Below, in pieces: positions 1 through 8,500 of a DNA stretch of 64,000 nucleotides. Origin of the DNA: Arthrobacter sp. FB24 (GTDB lineage: Bacteria; Actinomycetota; Actinomycetes; Actinomycetales; Micrococcaceae); the NCBI RefSeq assembly GCF_000196235.1, contig NC_008541.1, forward strand, positions 2,790,001 to 2,854,000, given 5' to 3'. The notes beneath the pieces are model-generated. The model saw only the letters and a program-made list of their open reading frames with translations, had not been told where the DNA came from and ran no database searches. The translations under genes and the position numbers were made by a program. Numbering within the stretch: position 1 is the first letter of the stretch; each line of letters opens with the position of its first letter.

Positions 1-2
1 TG

Positions 3-242
3 CTGGGTCCGGCCCAGCAGGCCGCCATTGCCGATGTGATCGGCAACGGACGCTCCGGCGGCCGTGTGCTGGCGGTCTTCCAGATGATGTCCGACGCCGG
101 CGCCATCATCGGCCCGGTCCTTGCCGGCCTCCTGGCGGACCGGCTCGGGTACGGGTGGGCGTTCGGCGTGACCGGCGGGGTGCTCATCGTGGCCGCGGCC
201 GGCTGGCTACTCGCGCGGGAGACCCTCAAACGGCCTGCCTAG
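3..242 (+). CDS. MFS transporter, C-terminal fragment (5' end outside window)
   Basis: This is the C-terminal end of a major facilitator superfamily permease of the inner membrane; the frame is open from the first bases and stops with TAG at 240-242. Visible are a loop with PAQQAAIADVIG followed by hydrophobic helices (AGAIIGPVLAGLLADRLGYG and GVTGGVLIVAAAGWLLA), the usual last two helices of a 12-helix transporter. The substrate cannot be told from this part. It converges on ftsY with about 45 bp between the two stop codons, where I see no convincing terminator. Confidence 0.75.
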   Translation: MGPAQQAAIADVIGNGRSGGRVLAVFQMMSDAGAIIGPVLAGLLADRLGYGWAFGVTGGVLIVAAAGWLLARETLKRPA

Positions 243-287
243 CTCAGTAGCCTGCCCGGTCCAGTAGCCAGCCGGGTTGGGTATTGC

Positions 288-1502
288 TCAGTTCAGCAGG
301 GCGTCCACGAAGCTCTCGGCATCGAACGGGGCCAGGTCATCCGCGCCTTCGCCCAGCCCGATCAGCTTGACCGGAACCCCGAGGGTCTTCTGGATTGCCA
401 CCACGATGCCGCCCTTCGCGGTGCCGTCCAGCTTGGTGAGCACAATGCCGGTGATGTTGACTACTTCGGAAAACACGCGCGCCTGGTTCAGGCCGTTCTG
501 TCCGGTGGTGGCATCCAGCACCAGCAGGACTTCATCCACCTCGGCCAGCTTTTCGATGACACGCTTGACCTTGCCAAGCTCGTCCATCAGGCCCACTTTG
601 TTCTGGAGCCGGCCAGCGGTGTCGATCATCACTACGTCGACCTCCTGGTCGATGCCCGACTTGACCGCTTCATAGGCGACGGAGGCAGGATCGGCGCCGT
701 CGACGTCGGACTTCACCGTGGGGACGCCGACGCGCTGGCCCCACGTGGCGAGCTGCTCCGCGGCGGCCGCACGGAAAGTGTCCGCCGCGCCCAGCAGAAC
801 GTCCTTGTCTTCGGCCACGAGGACGCGTGCGAGCTTGCCCACCGTGGTGGTCTTACCGACTCCGTTGACGCCCACCACCATCATGACAGCGGGCTTGTCG
901 GCGTGGCGATCAGTGCGGAGGCTGCGGTCCATGGTCGGGTCCACGAGCTTGATGAGTTCTTCGCGAAGCAGGGCTTTGACCTGTTCGGGGGTCCGCGTGC
1001 CCAGCACCTTGACGCGCTCCCGGAGGGCGTCAACCAACTGCATGGTCGGCTCGGTGCCAAGATCCGCGAGAAGGAGGGTTTCCTCGACCTCGTCCCAGAC
1101 GTCCTCATCGATCTTGTCGCTGGACAGGAGCGCCAGCAGGCCCTTGCCGAGGATGTTGTTGGACCTGACAAGGCGTTCCCTCAGCCTTGTCAGCCGTCCC
1201 GCAACGGGCAACGGCGTCTCTACTGCAATGGTTTCAAGCCCCGCCGCGTCGTCGGGTACCTCGGCGGTCTCCAGCCCTTCGAGGTCGACGCCGCCGGGCG
1301 CCTTGCGCTCGGGTGTGACCGCCGGGCGGTCCTCCACCAGGGTTCCGCCGCCGCCGCGCAGGGGTTCGACGGGATCGTTGGCGTCCCGGGTGCCGGGGTA
1401 CTTGGTGATGTTCCTGCGGGTCTTCAGGAGGACCGGGATCAGTCCGCCGATGACCACCAGGGCAGCGAGGATGGCAAGAATAATGGGGAGGATGTCATTC
1501 AC
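288..1502 (-). CDS. ftsY: Signal recognition particle receptor FtsY
   Basis: FtsY is the SRP-receptor GTPase that docks ribosome-SRP complexes at the membrane for co-translational insertion. The 404-residue protein starts with a hydrophobic helix (about residues 5-26), so it is probably membrane anchored, as is usual in actinobacteria. A short acidic linker follows, then the N domain (about 100-200) and the G domain: GVNGVGKTTT at 211-220, DTFRAAAAEQ at 241-250, DTAGR at 294-298 and TKLDG at 356-360. ATG is preceded by GGGAG three bases upstream. It lies 63 bp downstream of smc in the same direction, the common smc-ftsY order. Identification is firm. Confidence 0.98.
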   Translation of the reverse strand: MNDILPIILAILAALVVIGGLIPVLLKTRRNITKYPGTRDANDPVEPLRGGGGTLVEDRPAVTPERKAPGGVDLEGLETAEVPDDAAGLETIAVETPLPVAGRLTRLRERLVRSNNILGKGLLALLSSDKIDEDVWDEVEETLLLADLGTEPTMQLVDALRERVKVLGTRTPEQVKALLREELIKLVDPTMDRSLRTDRHADKPAVMMVVGVNGVGKTTTVGKLARVLVAEDKDVLLGAADTFRAAAAEQLATWGQRVGVPTVKSDVDGADPASVAYEAVKSGIDQEVDVVMIDTAGRLQNKVGLMDELGKVKRVIEKLAEVDEVLLVLDATTGQNGLNQARVFSEVVNITGIVLTKLDGTAKGGIVVAIQKTLGVPVKLIGLGEGADDLAPFDAESFVDALLN

Positions 1503-1565
1503 TCCCCTAGCTTCTCACACACGTTTCACCCATGAGACACACATGAAATGCCGCGGTCCGGGCCG

Positions 1566-4500
1566 CTATACGTCCGCGCCGAGCCGTTGACTGATGACGG
1601 TCGAAACCCCGTCGCCCCGCATGGTGACGCCGTAAAGCGCGTCGGCAACCTCCATGGTCCGTTTCTGGTGCGTGATGACAATCAGCTGGCTGGACTCGCG
1701 GAGTTCCTCGAAAATCGTGATCAGCCGGCCCAGGTTGGTGTCGTCCAGGGCGGCCTCCACTTCGTCCATCACATAAAACGGCGATGGCCTCGCTTTGAAG
1801 ATGGCCACCAGCAGGGCCACTGCGGTCAGCGAACGCTCGCCCCCGGACAGCAGTGAGAGCCGCTTGATCTTCTTGCCGGCCGGACGCGCCTCCACTTCAA
1901 TTCCGGTGGTGAGCATGTCTGACGGGTCGGTCAGGATAAGCCTGCCTTCACCGCCCGGGAAGAGCCGGGCGAAAACGCGGACGAACTGCGCCGAGGTATC
2001 TGCGAACGCTTCGGCGAACACCTTCTGCACACGGTCATCCACTTCCTTGATGATGTCCAGCAGGTCCTTGCGGCTGGACTTGAGGTCCTCGAGTTGGCTG
2101 CTGAGGAACTGGTGCCGCTCCTCCAGCGCGGCGAATTCCTCCAGTGCCAGCGGATTCACCCGTCCCAGCGAAGAAAGGTCCCGCTCTGCTTTGCGGAGCC
2201 GCTTTTCCTGCTCATCGCGGACGAAGGGCTTGCCTTCCACGACCGGGGCGCCTTGCTCGTCCACCGGTGCCCGGAGCGCAGCCCACTTGTCATCGGACGT
2301 CCCCGCCGGCACCGGCACCAGCTGGTCGGGACCATAGTCTGCCACGAGCTGGTCCGGTGATAAGCCGAGTTCCTCGACGGACCTCAATTCGAGGGCTTCG
2401 ATCCGCAGCCGCTGCTGGGTGCGGGCAAGCTCATCGCGGTGGACCGAATCCGTCAATTCCGCTAGCTCGCGGCCCAGGGAATCGTTCTGTGACCTCACTT
2501 CGACCAGTTCACGGTCCCGGAGCTCCCGCTCTTCCTCTGCAAGGTCCCGCGAATGCCGGGCTAGCTCCACGGAGACGTCCATGAACCCGATGACCTGCTC
2601 CACCGCAGCTGAAACGGCCGCCGCCCGACGCGCCTGGAGCCTGCGGCGGCGGGCGCGCTGAGCGGCTTCTTCCCGGGCCCGGCGCTCCGCCGCCGCCGCC
2701 CGTTCCAAAGACAGGGCGCGATTGCGGGTGGCGGTCAGTTGCTCCTCGGCGCTCCGCAGCGAAAGCCTGGCTTCCATCTCGGCCGCCCTCGCACCAGCGG
2801 CCGCCAAGGCCAGCTCATCCCGGAGCTCAGCCGACGGTTCCTCATCCTCAGGGGCCTGCCGGGCTGCCTCCAGGCGCGCGACTGCAGCCTGCAGGGCCTC
2901 CTCCCCGGCCGCAATATTGGCCTCTGCCCTGGCCAGCGAGGCACCAAGCCGTTCGCTCTCGCCCACGGCGCTCCGCAGCACCGAGTTCAGATGGCCCAGC
3001 CTTTCGGCCACGGCCGCCAACCGGGCATCCGATTCGTGGAGCCGCTCCAAGGCGGCATCCGCGCGTTCCTGGGCTTGGGTCCTGCGTGCCTGGGCGGCGG
3101 CGAGTGCAAACCGGTTCCGCTCAAGATCAGCGCTTACTTTGGCGAGCCGCGTCTCGGCGTCGTCGACGGCGGCCTGCACCTCCAGCAGCGACGGTGCACT
3201 CGCCGAGCCGCCCCGGACGGTGAATGCAGTGAAGACATCGCCCGCCCGTGTCACGACCGTCAGGCCGGCCTGCGCGCGGATGAGCGCCGACGCCGACTCC
3301 AGGTCCTCGGCAACGGCAGTTCCAGCCAGCAGCCTGCGCAGAAGGACCTGCACCAGGGCGCCCGCTTCGGAGGCGTCGCCCTCCGGCGTTGACGGGAACC
3401 CGTTCAGTCCGGCGGCAGAAGTGGTGACAAGGTCCGCGGCCCAGCGGGCACCCCCGGGCAGTGGCCGCCATGATGGCGCGGCTCCGCCGCCGGACAGCGG
3501 GTCCGCGGCGTCTTGCCCGGCCGGCACCGCCAACAGCAGCGAGGCAAGGCCGGCGTCGTCGGCCTTGAGTAGCTCCAGGGCCTCGACGGCGGTCCGGGCA
3601 TCCCTGACCACGACAGCATCCGAGCAGTTTCCCAGCGCGGCTGCGATTGCCGCCTCATACCCCGACTCGACGGAGAGCATGGATGCCAGGGGCCCCATGA
3701 TCCCGGGCAATCCCGAATCCGCCACCCGGCCTGACCCGTCCCTGCGGTTGAGCCCAAGCTGCAGCGCGTCCCGCCTGGCCAGCAGCGAATCGCGCTCCCG
3801 TTCCCCCTCGCGTTCGGCAGACTTCAGCGCCTCGATGTCCGCCAGGATTGCGTCCAGTGAAGCGCTGGCGTCCTCGTAGTCAGCGTCCAGGGATTCCTCG
3901 CCGTCTTCGACGCCCGCGACCTGCGATTCCAGCGCCGTGAACTCGCTCTGGGCGCGGCGTCGGCGCTCATCGCCAGCCGTTTGGGATTCCCGGAGCCGGC
4001 CAAGCTCGGCCTGTGCAGCTTCCACTCGTGAACGCGCCGCACCCACCTGGCCAGCCAATTTTGCCAGTCCTTCACGGCGGTCGGCGGCGGCACGAAGCAC
4101 TGCAGCCAATCGTTTGTCTTCGGCACTTGCAGCACTTTCGGCCTCCTGCTTGGCTGCCGACGCGGCTTCAAGTGCCGTGCGCTGCCGCAGGATCGCGTCC
4201 TCCAGGGCGGCCTGCTCTTCGCGGACCCGGGCGGCATTCCTTTCGAGCTGCTCCGGATCCCTCCCGGAATCCGGTATCTCGTCCGCAGCACCCAGCAGCC
4301 GGCGGCGTTCCTCTGCAAGCGACCCAAGAGAGCGGAATCTTTCCCTGCCCGCCGATAACTGGTACCAGGTGTCACGCGCAGCATTGAGCCGGGGGGTTGC
4401 CTCGGCCGCGAGTTGTTCCAACGCCGCCTGCCGCTGACGACCGTTTTTGAGGCCCTCCTCCACAACAGCCCGGCGCGCCTTCAGCGCCGATTCGTCGGCC

Positions 4501-5234
4501 ACGTCCTGGGCAAGGGCGGACTGCAGCTGCACCAGGTCGTCCGCCAGGAGCCTGGCACGGGCGTCCCGGACGTCAAACTGGACGCTTTGGGCCCGTCGCG
4601 CCACTTCCGCCTGCTTGCCAAGAGGGGTCAACTGTCGCCGGATTTCACTGGTGAGGTCGCTCAGTCTCTGCAGGTTTGCCTGCATCGCTTCCAGCTTCCG
4701 GACCGTTTTTTCCTTGCGCCGGCGGTGTTTGAGAATGCCTGCCGCCTCTTCAATAAACCCACGCCGGTCCTCCGGGGTGGCGTGCAGGACCTTGTCCAGC
4801 TGGCCCTGCCCCACGATCACGTGCATTTCCCGGCCCAGGCCGGAATCGGAGAGCAGTTCCTGTATGTCCAGGAGACGGCAGCCCGCACCGTTGATGGCGT
4901 ACTCGGACCCGCCGGTGCGGAAAAGCGTCCGTGAGATGGTCACTTCGCTGTACTCGATCGGCAGGGCGCCGTCAGTATTGTCGATGGTCAACGAGACGTG
5001 GGCCCGGCCCAGCGGCGGGCGGCCGGACGTGCCCGCAAAGATGACGTCCTCCATCTTGCCGCCGCGCAGGGTCTTGGCACCCTGTTCCCCCATGACCCAG
5101 GCCAGTGCATCCACAACATTGGATTTCCCGGAACCGTTCGGACCGACCACTGCAGTGACACCCGGCTCGAAGTCGAACGTCGTGGCTGACGCGAACGACT
5201 TGAATCCGCGGACGGTCAGGCTCTTGAGGTGCAA
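1566..5234 (-). CDS. smc: Chromosome segregation protein SMC
   Basis: SMC is the ATPase core of condensin and compacts and segregates the nucleoid with ScpA/ScpB. I choose the TTG at 5234: it gives MHLKSLTVRGFKSFASATTF, the family's normal N-terminus, with AGGAG 12 bases upstream. The open frame continues to 5582, but the extra 116 codons look non-coding. The protein is then 1222 residues. Walker A GPNGSGKSN lies at about 31-39, long Ala/Glu/Arg-rich coiled coils flank a hinge (about 510-680, starting GLPGIMGPLASML), the signature LSGGERSL is at about 1129, and Walker B YVMDEVEAALDD ends near 1165. ftsY follows. Identification is firm; the start is well supported. Confidence 0.97.
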   Translation of the reverse strand: MHLKSLTVRGFKSFASATTFDFEPGVTAVVGPNGSGKSNVVDALAWVMGEQGAKTLRGGKMEDVIFAGTSGRPPLGRAHVSLTIDNTDGALPIEYSEVTISRTLFRTGGSEYAINGAGCRLLDIQELLSDSGLGREMHVIVGQGQLDKVLHATPEDRRGFIEEAAGILKHRRRKEKTVRKLEAMQANLQRLSDLTSEIRRQLTPLGKQAEVARRAQSVQFDVRDARARLLADDLVQLQSALAQDVADESALKARRAVVEEGLKNGRQRQAALEQLAAEATPRLNAARDTWYQLSAGRERFRSLGSLAEERRRLLGAADEIPDSGRDPEQLERNAARVREEQAALEDAILRQRTALEAASAAKQEAESAASAEDKRLAAVLRAAADRREGLAKLAGQVGAARSRVEAAQAELGRLRESQTAGDERRRRAQSEFTALESQVAGVEDGEESLDADYEDASASLDAILADIEALKSAEREGERERDSLLARRDALQLGLNRRDGSGRVADSGLPGIMGPLASMLSVESGYEAAIAAALGNCSDAVVVRDARTAVEALELLKADDAGLASLLLAVPAGQDAADPLSGGGAAPSWRPLPGGARWAADLVTTSAAGLNGFPSTPEGDASEAGALVQVLLRRLLAGTAVAEDLESASALIRAQAGLTVVTRAGDVFTAFTVRGGSASAPSLLEVQAAVDDAETRLAKVSADLERNRFALAAAQARRTQAQERADAALERLHESDARLAAVAERLGHLNSVLRSAVGESERLGASLARAEANIAAGEEALQAAVARLEAARQAPEDEEPSAELRDELALAAAGARAAEMEARLSLRSAEEQLTATRNRALSLERAAAAERRAREEAAQRARRRRLQARRAAAVSAAVEQVIGFMDVSVELARHSRDLAEEERELRDRELVEVRSQNDSLGRELAELTDSVHRDELARTQQRLRIEALELRSVEELGLSPDQLVADYGPDQLVPVPAGTSDDKWAALRAPVDEQGAPVVEGKPFVRDEQEKRLRKAERDLSSLGRVNPLALEEFAALEERHQFLSSQLEDLKSSRKDLLDIIKEVDDRVQKVFAEAFADTSAQFVRVFARLFPGGEGRLILTDPSDMLTTGIEVEARPAGKKIKRLSLLSGGERSLTAVALLVAIFKARPSPFYVMDEVEAALDDTNLGRLITIFEELRESSQLIVITHQKRTMEVADALYGVTMRGDGVSTVISQRLGADV

Positions 5235-5599
5235 GGTGGTTCGGATCTCCTGAATGGCTGAAGCGGGCTGTTCCCGGCTTAAATCTACTGCGTGCCAATG
5301 ACAAAGCCCGGATTTTGGCACGTTGCGGCATCCAGACCCTTGCCACACCTCGTTGCCAGCCCTTAGACTCGCGGCTAAAGGTTGCTTGACGCTGCTCGAC
5401 CCGGTGGTCTCACACCGGATCGACTTGGCAGGATCCAGCGGAGCTGGACTGGCCATGATGCAGTGAGGGGCGTTTACGACGCGACCTTTTGCTGGACGAC
5501 AACTGAATATCTTGGTTTGGCTGCGCCGGGGGGCGGCATGCAGGGCAGTGCACAAAGCACCGCCTGATTCGCAACTGCGCACTCACTCCAGGAGTTCAC
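5235..5599. other. Divergent intergenic region, smc / DUF4082 protein
   Basis: These 365 bp separate the divergent smc and the large secreted-protein gene. They must hold both promoters. I see no clear -35/-10 pair, tRNA, riboswitch or credible small gene. The open frame that extends smc upstream through here lacks SMC similarity. A ribosome-binding site for the rightward gene (AGGAG, five bases before ATG 5600) sits at the right edge. Confidence 0.5.
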
Positions 5600-8500
5600 A
5601 TGTCTGTACCCTCAGCCGATCGCACGCTCAAAGCCTTCAAGCAGGTCATCTTCCTGCTGGCATTAGCCATGGTGGCCGCGCTCCTGCCGGCTGCAGCACC
5701 TGCCGGGCTCCTACCGTTCGCATACGCGGCGGACCCCTGTGCTCCCGTTGTGAACGCCATTGCCTGCGAAAACTCCAAACCGGGAAGCCCGCCATCAGAG
5801 TGGGACATCACCGGGGCGGGTGATTCGGACATTCAGGGATTTGCCACCGACATCAGTGTCAACGCCGGTCAGCCGATCAACTTCAAGATTGACACCAACG
5901 CGTCCAATTACACCATCGCCATCTACCGGACCGGCTGGTACCAGGGCCTCGGGGCCCGCAAGATCGCCAACGTCACGCCCTTGGCCTTCCGGCAATCACA
6001 GCCGCAATGCCGGTCCGACGTGACAACGGAACTCTACGATTGCGGAACGTGGGCTGTTTCGGCCACGTGGCAGGTCCCGGCCACGGCCGTCTCCGGCGTC
6101 TACGTCGCCCTGCTGACCCGGCCGGACACCGGCGGCCAAAGCCACATCACTTTCATAGTCCGCGCCGACGGCAGCCATTCCGACGTGGTCTTCCAGACCT
6201 CCGACACCACCTGGCAGGCCTACAACACCTATGGCGGGGCCGATTTCTACCAGGGGGCTGTTAACGGCAGGGCCTACAAGATCAGCTACAACAGGCCGTT
6301 TGCCACCCGGGGCGAATCTTCGGGCCGGGACTTCTACTTCGGTAACGAGTACCCCCTGGTTCGTTTCCTGGAGAAAAACGGCTACGACGTCAGCTACATC
6401 AGCGGCGTGGACACCCACCGTGACGGCGCGCAGCTCCTGAACCACAAGGTCTTTCTTTCCGTGGGCCACGACGAATACTGGTCAGGTCCCCAGCGGGCCA
6501 ATGTGCAAGCCGCGCGCGACGCCGGCGTAAACCTTCAGTTCCTGTCCGGTAACGAAATGTATTGGCGCACGCGCTACGAACCGTCCCAGGTGGACGGAGC
6601 AGCGTACCGGACCATCACCTCCTACAAGGAGACCTGGTCCAACGGCAAGATTGATCCAAGCACCGAGTGGACCGGAACGTGGCGCGATCCCAGGTATGCC
6701 TCACAGGCCAATGGAGGCGGCCTGCCCGAGAACGGACTGACCGGCACCCTCTACATGTCCAACTTCACGGATCTGCCGGTCACCGTAAGTGCCGCAGAGG
6801 GCAAGGCGCGCCTTTGGCGCAACACACCGCTCGCGTCGCTGGCCACCGGAAGTTCTGCGCAGCTGGCACAACATACTGTCGGTTACGAGTCCAATGAGGA
6901 CCTCGACAACGGCTTCCGGCCGGCGGGCACAATCAGGCTGTCCACCACCACGGGCGCCGTTGAACAGTACCTCCAGGACTTCGGCAATACGGTGAAACCC
7001 GGAACCACAACCCATAACACCACGCTGTACAAGGCAGCGAGCGGAGCGCTGGTCTTTTCCGCCGGCACCGTCCAGTGGACCTGGGGCCTCGATCAGGAGC
7101 ATGACGGGAACGGTGCCGCTGCGGATCCGCGGATGCAGCAGGCCCAGATCAACCTGCTGGCAGACATGGGCGCCCAGCCGGGGACGCGGGATCCCGCGCT
7201 GACTGCGGCAACTGCCAGCAATGATGCGGCAGCGCCAACAGCTTCCATCTCCTCCCCTGCGGAAGGGGCCGTCATCGCGCACGGCAGCAGCGTCACGGTG
7301 TCCGGCACAGCCAGTGATACCGGCGGTATCGTGGCCGGCGTGGAAGTCTCCACCGACGGCGGGACCACCTGGCATCCTGCCCAGGGCAAACAAAGCTGGT
7401 CCTACACGTATATCCAGAAAGGGCTCAACACGGCGAGCATAAAGGTGCGCGCCGTGGACGACAGCGCCAACATCGGCGCCGCCGCAACGCGCAACCTGCA
7501 GCTGAGCGGCCCCTACACCGTTTTCGGCCAGCAGGTCCCCGCGGTGCCGGATTCCCAGGACGGCGGCGCCTACGAGCTCGGTATGAAGATCACGCCGAGC
7601 GTGGACGGCTTCATCACCGGTGTCCGCTTCTACAAGAGCACCGGAAATACCGGAACACACACCGGTTCCCTCTGGAACTCGGCCGGACAGCGGCTCGCAA
7701 ACGCCACGTTCACGTCCGAATCATCCTCAGGATGGCAGAAGGTCCTATTCAGCCAGCCGGTAGCGGTTTCGGCGGGGCAGAAATACACGGTGTCCTACAC
7801 AGCCCCGAAGGGCCACTACGCCATCAAGGACTACCAGTGGGCCAGCTTCGGGTTCACTGAACCGCCGCTCACGGTGGTGGGCGGATTCGGGAGCGAGCCC
7901 GCCGGCGTCTATGGCGGCCCTGATGCCTTCCCGCAGAACAGCTTCGGCAACGGCAACTATTTCGTTGATGCGGTCTTCGACACCGTAGACAACACCCCCC
8001 TGACAGCTTCGGGGCAATGGCCCCTGGGCGGATCATCCAGTGTGCCGCAGGCCACCACTGTCGGAGCTGTTTTCTCCAAACCGGTCACGACATCCAGCGT
8101 GCAACTGACGCTGAAAGCGGCCGACGGCACCGCTGTTGCCGGCACAACCGCCTACGACTCAACCACACGCAAGGTGACGTTCACGCCGGGCGCCGTCCTG
8201 GCGCTGGCAACGACCTACACCGCGACGCTCAGCGCCACTGCCGCCACCGGCGGATCCCTGACGGACGGCGGAACGTGGTCCTTCACGACAGTGGTCTCAC
8301 CGCCGACGCCGGGAAGCTGCCCGTGCAGCTTCTACGATGACTCGGTCCTCCCCGGCATCCAGGAGATCAGGGACGGCGTCCCGTTGACATTGGGCATCCG
8401 TTTCTCGAGCACCGCTGACGGTACAGTTACCGGCGTCCGCTTCTACAAGTCCGCCGGCAATACCGGTACTCATACCGGCACACTGTTCACGGCCGCCGGG

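Noticed and set aside
5235..5582. N-terminal extension of smc by 116 codons
   Set aside because: The extra residues show no SMC similarity; the true start TTG 5234 yields the conserved N-terminus and has an RBS.
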